This document shows, piece by piece, positions 1 to 5,241 of a stretch of DNA of 5,951 bases. The stretch comes from Balneolales bacterium (lineage in GTDB: Bacteria > Bacteroidota > Rhodothermia > Balneolales > Natronogracilivirgulaceae). The position numbers were made by a program, and so were the translations under genes. The notes under the pieces were generated by a model. That model made no database searches. It was given only the letters and a program-made list of their open reading frames with translations, and was not told the origin of the DNA. Position 1 is the stretch's first letter; every line of letters starts with the position of its first letter. The stretch spans positions 1-5,951 of the forward strand of contig SLQC01000079.1 in the NCBI GenBank assembly GCA_007131625.1. Direction: 5' to 3'.

Positions 1-735
1 ATTATTGGCGCCGAGGCCGGAAAACATGTCTGGTGTGAAAAGCCCATGGCCCTGACGGTGGGTGAATGTCAGTCTATCATTAATGCGGCAAAGAGCAACC
101 GGGTGCAGTTGACCATAGGCTACCGGATGCAACACGAACCCAATACACAGACCATCATCCGCTACGGCAGGGAAGAGACGTATGGAAAAGTAACAGCGGT
201 CAGGGCCGGTGGCGGGTTTAACGGCAACTTTCCGGAAGGAGACTGGCGGACCATAGCCGCGAAGGGTGGCGGATCGTTATATGATATGGGTGTTTATCCC
301 ATCAATGCCGCACGTTATGCCACCGGTATGGAGCCGGTTGCTGTAAGCGGCACACAAAGCACAGAAAGGAGAGAGATGTTCCCCGATGTGGATGAAACTA
401 CGGTTTTTGAACTTGAGTTTCCGGACGGGGTCCGGGCAAAAGGGGAGTGCAGTTTTGGGGCATCCATGAATTACCTGGACATAGAATGCACGGACGGCTG
501 GTACCATCTGCGGCCGTTTCTTTCGTACAGCGGTGTGCAGGGAGAAACCAGCGACGGAACCCGTTTGCCGCCCGATCCGGACCATCAGCAGGCCCGGCAG
601 ATGGACAATGACGCCCTTGCTATCAAAGAAAACAACGCGCCCACTGTCCCCGGTGAAGAAGGACTGGCCGATGTCCGGATAGTGGAGGCCATCATGGAGT
701 CGTCACGGAGAGACGGCGCCCGGATTGATCTGTAA
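1..735 (+). CDS. Gfo/Idh/MocA family oxidoreductase, GFOR-like (5' end missing)
   Basis: This is the C-terminal 244 residues of an NAD(P)-dependent sugar or polyol oxidoreductase. The frame is open from base 1, and an ATG at base 46 is internal, because the conserved lead-in GKHVWCEKP (residues 7-15 of the visible part) precedes it. K14 of the E-K-P motif is the conserved lysine of the family. The GYRMQHEP segment (residues 40-47) and the G-G-G-S-L-x-D-x-G-x-Y motif (D95, Y99) match the glucose-fructose oxidoreductase branch, where tyrosine replaces the histidine seen in many other members. The PGEEGLADVR stretch near the end is also typical. About 85-90 residues with the Rossmann G-x-G-x-x-A/G motif lie outside the window. 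The family is sure; the substrate cannot be read from sequence. No export signal can be judged because the N-terminus is missing. It ends with TAA, 19 bp from the end of the convergent flavoprotein gene. Confidence 0.93.
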   Translation: MIGAEAGKHVWCEKPMALTVGECQSIINAAKSNRVQLTIGYRMQHEPNTQTIIRYGREETYGKVTAVRAGGGFNGNFPEGDWRTIAAKGGGSLYDMGVYPINAARYATGMEPVAVSGTQSTERREMFPDVDETTVFELEFPDGVRAKGECSFGASMNYLDIECTDGWYHLRPFLSYSGVQGETSDGTRLPPDPDHQQARQMDNDALAIKENNAPTVPGEEGLADVRIVEAIMESSRRDGARIDL

Positions 736-754
736 GTTTTTTGGCTGTTGACCA

Positions 755-1912
755 TCAGAAGTTTTTGTGGAACCAGGACTTTTCAAACAAGACTTTTTCC
801 CAATGGCGGATGACACTCGACTTTTTCATATCCACATCCGCGGAGTAGAAATCCCCGCGCACTTTGTTGGCTGAATGGTCACCCACTTCCAGGATGTATT
901 CGCCCTGTCCGTCAAAGGTTTTGTTCGGGTTTTTGCCGGCGATTTCCCTGGCAATGTTATGGGCTACAACGTTTGCCTGTTGTTTGGCTATAATACCGGA
1001 TTTTGGAAGCAATTCACCGGATTCAAGCATGATACTCGTGATGTCACCGATGGCATAAACATTGGGGAACGAGGTCTCCAGCGTTTGGCGGTCTGCTTCT
1101 ATCCATCCGGATTTTTTACATAACCCCGACTTTACGATGACAGAAGGGCACTGGTGAGATGGAGTATAGGCCAATAACTCAAAATCAGTGGTTTTGCGTT
1201 CACCCGAATGGGTACTGAAGGCCAGTTTTTCATCGGTCGTTGCGATAAGCTCATGTTCGGGCAAATACCTGATGTCTTTTGACTCCAGCAAGCGTCTTAC
1301 TTGATTGGAGACTTCCTTACCGGCAAAGGCCATGGGCTCATGTTCCGGTGTGTAGAGGGAGATCTCCGTCTGTTCCCGCAGACCTTTTTCGCGGATGTAA
1401 CTCTCCACAAGCATGGCGGCTTCATAGGGTGCCACCGGTGACCGGAATGGAAGAGATGAGACGACAAGGGCGATTTTTCCCCCCTTGAAATCTTTCAATT
1501 GCTCATAAAAGGACTTTGCACCGTCCAGGGTGTAGAAATTGTGTCCCAGTTTATGCAGGTTGCGTTCCGAAGTCTGTTCAACTCCCAGTGAAACTACCAT
1601 ATAATCCCCCTTGTAGTGCTCTCCATTTACCGTCACGGAGATATTTCCGGGGTCTACGGTTTCAATTTCACCGTTGATTACTTCCACGCCGCCAACTTCC
1701 GTTTTGCGGATATCCCGATGAAGCTGCTCCGGTTCACGTTTGCCGACCATCAGCCAGGTAAGCGACGGGGCGTAGACACTCTTTTCCTCTTTTTCAAAGA
1801 CCAGAATTCTGGCAAGATTAATTCCGTCTTCATTGCCGATTTTTCTGTTCAATTCTCTTGCGGCATTGATTCCACCAATTCCGCCGCCCAATACTAATAT
1901 CGTTTTTCCCAT
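755..1912 (-). CDS. SQR-like NAD(P)/FAD-dependent oxidoreductase
   Basis: A 385-residue flavoprotein of the two-dinucleotide-binding-domain family, close to sulfide:quinone oxidoreductases and flavocytochrome c sulfide dehydrogenase flavin subunits. The N-terminal FAD Rossmann motif is GGGIGG (residues 9-14), with E40 ending the second strand. Other landmarks are S-L-G (108-110), PFRSPVAPYEAAML (155-168), the second FAD motif FPNVYAIGD (282-290) and an SQR-like PKSG (303-306). The C-terminal HWEKVLFEKSWFHKNF (370-385) is a basic/aromatic tail of the kind that attaches SQRs to the membrane face; no true transmembrane helix is seen. By family knowledge it would oxidise sulfide or a related sulfur species and pass electrons to quinone. 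However, the usual cysteine in the PF/Y-K-C-P-x-A-P-Y-E motif is serine here (S158), and the only cysteines are C255 and C265. The start ATG has only a weak AAAGAA upstream. It lies 29 bp downstream of the ArsR-rhodanese gene, probably in one transcript. Confidence 0.88.
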   Translation of the reverse strand: MGKTILVLGGGIGGINAARELNRKIGNEDGINLARILVFEKEEKSVYAPSLTWLMVGKREPEQLHRDIRKTEVGGVEVINGEIETVDPGNISVTVNGEHYKGDYMVVSLGVEQTSERNLHKLGHNFYTLDGAKSFYEQLKDFKGGKIALVVSSLPFRSPVAPYEAAMLVESYIREKGLREQTEISLYTPEHEPMAFAGKEVSNQVRRLLESKDIRYLPEHELIATTDEKLAFSTHSGERKTTDFELLAYTPSHQCPSVIVKSGLCKKSGWIEADRQTLETSFPNVYAIGDITSIMLESGELLPKSGIIAKQQANVVAHNIAREIAGKNPNKTFDGQGEYILEVGDHSANKVRGDFYSADVDMKKSSVIRHWEKVLFEKSWFHKNF

Positions 1913-1941
1913 TGTTCTTTAATTTTTAGTGTATTCGGGTG

Positions 1942-2616
1942 TTATGCTTTCATTTCAAATGGTTCCACCGGAAGTCCGTTTGCTTTCCATTCCGGAAATC
2001 CTTGCTCCAGCCTGGTTGCCTTATACCCGTGCCGGGTTAACAGATCCACGGCATCATCAGCCATTACACAGAGAGGCCCCCGGCAATAGGCTACGATTTC
2101 TTTGTCTGCCGGAAGCTCATTAATCCTTTCATGAAAATCCGGGAGAGGAAAGGAAAGTGCTCCTGCGATATGAGCGATTTTGTACTCCTCTTCAGGACGG
2201 ACATCAATAATTATTACATCATCACCCTTCATTTTATCGCTGAGTTCCTCTTTTGTGATGATATCGAGATGATGCTGTTTGCTCCGGTAATCTTCTACCA
2301 ATCGGGAGATCTCGGCATTTTGTGAAAAACCCAGCTTTCTCAATGCGCACCAGGTTTCAAAAACATGCCGGCCGGCCAACCGATAGTAGACATACTTACC
2401 TTTCCGTTCTGTTTCGAGCAGTTTTGCCTGTTTCAGCACCTGGAGATGCTGAGAAGCATTTGCTACCGTCAGACTGGTGTTTTCTGAAATATAGGCTACT
2501 GAAGATGGCCCCTGTGACAATAAGTCCATTATCTCCAGTCGATGGGAATTTCCCAAAGCCCTGGTGATGTCGGCCATCTCATTATAGATTTTCCTGTTAA
2601 ACAGTTGTTTGTTCAT
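1942..2616 (-). CDS. ArsR-family repressor fused to rhodanese domain
   Basis: A 224-residue cytoplasmic transcriptional regulator with two domains. Residues about 10-95 form an ArsR/SmtB winged helix: ITRALGNSHRLEIMDLL (17-33), recognition-helix region TVANASQHLQVLKQAKLL (50-67) and wing KGKYVYYRL (72-80). Residues about 118-217 form a rhodanese domain with DVR (138-140), the active-site loop C178-R-G-P-L-C183 and a closing LEQGFPEWKANGLPV. The classic ELCVCDL metal site is absent; the winged-helix half has a single cysteine, C90. By family analogy it represses its own operon and responds to reactive sulfur or another thiol-active signal; the signal is inferred. The start at 2616 is chosen over an in-frame ATG at 2691: an AGGAG sits 7 nt upstream (2624-2628), the ArsR fold begins right after it, and the longer form would be translated through the operator. 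The SQR-like gene follows 29 bp later. Confidence 0.92.
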   Translation of the reverse strand: MNKQLFNRKIYNEMADITRALGNSHRLEIMDLLSQGPSSVAYISENTSLTVANASQHLQVLKQAKLLETERKGKYVYYRLAGRHVFETWCALRKLGFSQNAEISRLVEDYRSKQHHLDIITKEELSDKMKGDDVIIIDVRPEEEYKIAHIAGALSFPLPDFHERINELPADKEIVAYCRGPLCVMADDAVDLLTRHGYKATRLEQGFPEWKANGLPVEPFEMKA

Positions 2617-2623
2617 ATAGTTA

Positions 2624-2628
2624 CTCCT
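2624..2628 (-). promoter_or_regulatory. Shine-Dalgarno site for the ArsR-rhodanese gene
   Basis: AGGAG on the minus strand, 7 nt before the ATG at 2616. It fixes the start there. The alternative in-frame ATG at 2691 has no such site in front of it. Confidence 0.75.
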
Positions 2629-2645
2629 GTTTCTACAGCAATATA

Positions 2646-2653
2646 CAAATATC
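2646..2653 (-). promoter_or_regulatory. Possible -7 element of the arsR promoter
   Basis: The minus strand reads GATATTTG, matching five of the six fixed bases of the Bacteroidota -7 consensus TAnnTTTG. It directly abuts the inverted repeat at 2655-2688, so the upstream half of the promoter would lie inside the operator, which fits repression by steric block. A clear -33 TTTG at the usual spacing is not seen, so the call is tentative. Transcription would begin near 2640, giving a short leader of about 25 nt. Confidence 0.35.
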
Positions 2654-2654
2654 C

Positions 2655-2688
2655 TATTATCAATCAATAGAATAATTGATTGATAATA
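2655..2688. promoter_or_regulatory. Probable ArsR operator: perfect 14-6-14 inverted repeat
   Basis: The left arm TATTATCAATCAAT (2655-2668) and right arm ATTGATTGATAATA (2675-2688) are exact reverse complements, separated by six bases, AGAATA. The repeat begins 38 bp upstream of the ArsR-rhodanese start codon and is AT-rich, as is common for ArsR/SmtB operators. A repressor dimer bound here would cover the promoter of its own gene. The same site could also affect the divergent glycosyltransferase promoter some 40 bp away, but that is less certain. Binding itself is inferred. Confidence 0.8.
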
Positions 2689-2710
2689 CAAAAAAAATAA
2701 CGCACCGATT

Positions 2711-2722
2711 CCGGCTTGCCGG
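2711..2722. repeat. Short GC-rich palindrome CCGGC-TT-GCCGG
   Basis: A 5-bp perfect inverted repeat with a 2-bp centre, standing out in an AT-rich intergenic region. It lies just upstream of the possible -33 element for the glycosyltransferase gene. It could be a small operator or chance; nothing else supports a function. Confidence 0.3.
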
Positions 2723-2726
2723 TTAA

Positions 2727-2757
2727 TTGCATATATTAACAGTAAAGCATAAATTTA
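2727..2757 (+). promoter_or_regulatory. Possible promoter for the glycosyltransferase gene
   Basis: TTG at 2727-2729 and TAAATTTA at 2750-2757 are separated by 20 bp, which fits the Bacteroidota -33/-7 arrangement (TTG, about 19-21 bp, TAnnTTTG). The -7 element differs from the consensus only in its last base. Transcription would start near 2763, leaving a leader of about 70 nt. AT-rich DNA yields such matches by chance, so confidence is moderate to low. Confidence 0.4.
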
Positions 2758-2832
2758 TTCTCATCGGCTTTCATCAAATATGTGGTGTAAGTCATCAGGT
2801 GCTTCAATTTTTAACATTTAAACTGGTACCCG

Positions 2833-5082
2833 TTGAAACTTGCATACATCGGAACATATCCTCCAAGACAATGTGGAATCGGAACTTTTACGAATAATCT
2901 GTTCCATTCCACAGTTAGGAGCAATAAAAAGAAAAGGAATTCAGTCCAAGGTCTGGTAGTGGCGCTGGATGACCAGGATGAGACGTATAATTACCCGGAA
3001 GAGGTAAAACTGTCCATTCGACAGGAACATCAGCGCGATTATCTGGAGGCGGCGAAATTTATTAATATCAGTGGGGCCGATATCTGCATTCTTGAGCATG
3101 AGTTCGGGATATTTGGCGGACAGAGCGGGGCATATATTCTGCCGCTGCTTTACCGGCTTGAAATCCCCTTGATGGTTACCCTCCATACCATTGTTAAGAG
3201 CCCATCATACAACGAAAAGGCGGTATTGCGTGAAATATGCAAAATGGCCCGGAAAATTGTAGTGATGAGCCACAAGGCCATTGAATTCTTAACAACTATT
3301 TATGGTGTCGATAAGAAGAAAATAGAATTTATCGAACATGGAGTACCGGATCTTCAATTCAGCCAGCATCTGTCCAAAAAGGAATTCAATCTTGAAAACA
3401 GAAAGCTCTTGCTGACCTTCGGTCTGCTAAGCCGGAATAAAGGCATTGAAACCGTAATCAATGCCCTGCCCGGGGTTGTTGAAAAGCATCCGGATGTATT
3501 ATACATGATTTTGGGGAAAACGCATCCGAATGTGATCCGTCAATCAGGGGAGGAATATCGTACCTATCTGCAGCGACTGGTGAAAAAGTTGAATCTTGAA
3601 AATAATGTATCCTTTTTAAACGAATTTGTAGATCAGGAAGAGCTGTTCAAATATCTGTCGGCGTCTGATATTTATATCACTCCCTATTTGAATGAAGCCC
3701 AGATAACAAGCGGAACCCTGGCATATGCCATAGGTACCGGATCGGCGGTGATATCAACCCCGTACTGGCATGCAGCGGAACTACTGGACAACGGCAGGGG
3801 CAGGTTATACAATTTTGGAGATTCTGCAGAACTAGCTGCGATTTTCATGGACTTGCTGGACAATCCGGAGGAAATGAAAACACTGCAGGAAAAAGCCTAT
3901 ACGTATGGCCGGACTATAACCTGGCCGAAGTCGGGTGCCAAATATCTTGCCGTTGCCGAAAAAATTCTGGAAGAAAACCCGAAAGTAGAGGTGGTGAAAG
4001 ACACAACCATTGATCCGATGATGCTGCCACCGTTTTCATTGGTACACATCAAAAGGTTGACCGACGATACCGGTATCATCCAGCATGCCAAATTCGGAAT
4101 CCCCAATTTAAAAGATGGCTACTGCCTTGATGACAATGCCAGGGCATTACTTATGGTGCTTATGGCCTATCAGCAAAAAAAGGACACCACAGCTCTTGAA
4201 ATGGCGCCCATTTACCTGAGTTATATCCACTATTTGCAAAACAAGGATGGCACATTCCGAAATTTTCTGAGTTTCAACCGCAGTTTTCTCGATGAAGTGG
4301 GTTCTGAAGATTCGTTTGGAAGAGCCATATGGGCACTTGGATTTCTTTTAGCCAATGCCCCAAACGATGCGTATTACCAGACCGGCAGGGAGTTGTTTAC
4401 AAATGCACTTCCGAACTTCACCAAATTGCGATCTATCAGGGCGATTGCCAGTACCATGATCGGTATCAGCTATTATCTCAAGATTAATCCCGGCGACGAC
4501 GCGTTGATTGAGAAAATGCGAATACTTGCAGGGAAATTAATCACACAGTACGAAGCAGAAAAAAACCCGGACTGGAAATGGTTTGAACCTCTGCTGGCCT
4601 ATGAAAACGGGTTGTTGCCCCTCGCCCTGCTGCATGCGTCTACCATTCTTAATGATGAAAAAATAAAGGAAACAGCACTGGAAACGATGGAATTCCTTAC
4701 GGCAAACACCCTTAAGGATGGATATTTGTCCATTATCGGAAATGAAGCGTGGTACAGAAAAGGTGCTGAGCGGTCACAGTATGCCCAGCAGCCGATTGAT
4801 GCGCTGGCCATGGTTTTGATGTACCATCAGGCTTTTCATGTTACAAAAGATAAAACGTATCTGAACAAACTGTTTACCTGCTTCATGTGGTTTCTCGGGG
4901 AAAATGATATTCGAATGAGCTTGTACGATTTTGAAACCAAAGGGTGTTGTGACGGTATTGAGAAATACGGAATAAACCGAAATCAGGGTGCTGAAAGCTC
5001 ACTGGCTTACCTGATTTCGCATTTAACCGTACTGAAGGCATTTGAGGAGATTGAAATGAGTGTTTCCAAAGCTGAAAGTTGA
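2833..5082 (+). CDS. GT4 glycosyltransferase fused to C-terminal alpha-toroid-like domain
   Basis: A 749-residue protein with no signal peptide or membrane segment, presumably cytoplasmic. Residues 1 to about 385 are a GT-B, GT4-type glycosyltransferase: YIGTYPPRQCGIGTFT (5-20) forms the N-terminal loop, HEFGIFGG (89-96) and EHGVPD (168-173) follow, and FGLLSRNKGIE (196-206) opens the nucleotide-sugar half. The region of the EX7E motif reads NEAQITSGTLAYA (287-299), with E288 but L296 instead of the second glutamate. Residues about 395-749 are helix-rich and resemble (alpha/alpha)6 carbohydrate-active toroids: CLDDNAR (431-437), DGTFRNF (472-478), EDSFGR (492-497), WKWFEP (581-586) and NQGAESS (717-723). 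These acidic and aromatic clusters suggest a sugar-binding or catalytic cleft. The start is TTG: the upstream in-frame stop is at 2812 with no ATG between, and the fold begins at residue 3. No Shine-Dalgarno site is visible. The sugar donor and acceptor are unknown; the downstream GH130 gene hints at mannose. Confidence 0.88.
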   Translation: MKLAYIGTYPPRQCGIGTFTNNLFHSTVRSNKKKRNSVQGLVVALDDQDETYNYPEEVKLSIRQEHQRDYLEAAKFINISGADICILEHEFGIFGGQSGAYILPLLYRLEIPLMVTLHTIVKSPSYNEKAVLREICKMARKIVVMSHKAIEFLTTIYGVDKKKIEFIEHGVPDLQFSQHLSKKEFNLENRKLLLTFGLLSRNKGIETVINALPGVVEKHPDVLYMILGKTHPNVIRQSGEEYRTYLQRLVKKLNLENNVSFLNEFVDQEELFKYLSASDIYITPYLNEAQITSGTLAYAIGTGSAVISTPYWHAAELLDNGRGRLYNFGDSAELAAIFMDLLDNPEEMKTLQEKAYTYGRTITWPKSGAKYLAVAEKILEENPKVEVVKDTTIDPMMLPPFSLVHIKRLTDDTGIIQHAKFGIPNLKDGYCLDDNARALLMVLMAYQQKKDTTALEMAPIYLSYIHYLQNKDGTFRNFLSFNRSFLDEVGSEDSFGRAIWALGFLLANAPNDAYYQTGRELFTNALPNFTKLRSIRAIASTMIGISYYLKINPGDDALIEKMRILAGKLITQYEAEKNPDWKWFEPLLAYENGLLPLALLHASTILNDEKIKETALETMEFLTANTLKDGYLSIIGNEAWYRKGAERSQYAQQPIDALAMVLMYHQAFHVTKDKTYLNKLFTCFMWFLGENDIRMSLYDFETKGCCDGIEKYGINRNQGAESSLAYLISHLTVLKAFEEIEMSVSKAES

Positions 5083-5241
5083 CGGTTGTCGCAATAAATA
5101 ATTGCGGATCATAGCGATGGTGGATGCAGTGGCAGCCGGCGGTTCCTGAATACCGTATACAGAATATGAAGCAAGACCATCACATATTGGATTCGGCCAC
5201 ATTATAAATGTCATTATCTTTTCGGAGGGAGTCCTTTAACA
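5083..5241 (+). other. Intergenic spacer between GT4 fusion and GH130 gene
   Basis: This 159-bp gap holds no open frame I would defend. A small hairpin, CGCAAT-AAATA-ATTGCG (5090-5106), begins 7 bp after the stop codon, but there is no T-run after it, so it is a poor intrinsic terminator. The two flanking genes may still be cotranscribed. Confidence 0.4.
5224..5231 (+). promoter_or_regulatory. Shine-Dalgarno-like site for the GH130 gene
   Basis: The purine run GGAGGGAG ends 10 nt before the ATG at 5242. The spacing is a little long, but it is the only good site, and it supports that start. Confidence 0.6.

Noticed and set aside
277..585. Minus-strand open frame of 102 codons
   Set aside because: It is antisense to the well-supported GFOR-like gene and has no recognisable protein features.
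736..754. Terminator between the convergent oxidoreductase and flavoprotein genes
   Set aside because: There is a short T-run but no convincing stem in or next to this 19-bp gap.
864..1897. Several plus-strand open frames of 64-93 codons
   Set aside because: All are antisense to the SQR-like gene, with no family motifs; shadow frames.
1929..2567. Plus-strand open frames of 64-81 codons
   Set aside because: They are antisense or nearly so to the ArsR-rhodanese gene and show no motifs of their own.
2617..2691. N-terminal extension of the ArsR-rhodanese protein from the in-frame ATG at 2691
   Set aside because: It would be translated through the operator, shows no ArsR-like residues and lacks a ribosome binding site, whereas AGGAG precedes the ATG at 2616.
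5090..5106. Hairpin CGCAAT-AAATA-ATTGCG as a terminator
   Set aside because: The stem is only 6 bp with three AT pairs, and no T-run follows; it could easily be chance.
5187..5222. TTG and TATCTTTT as a promoter for the GH130 gene
   Set aside because: The 25-bp spacing is too long, and transcription would begin at or after the ribosome binding site.
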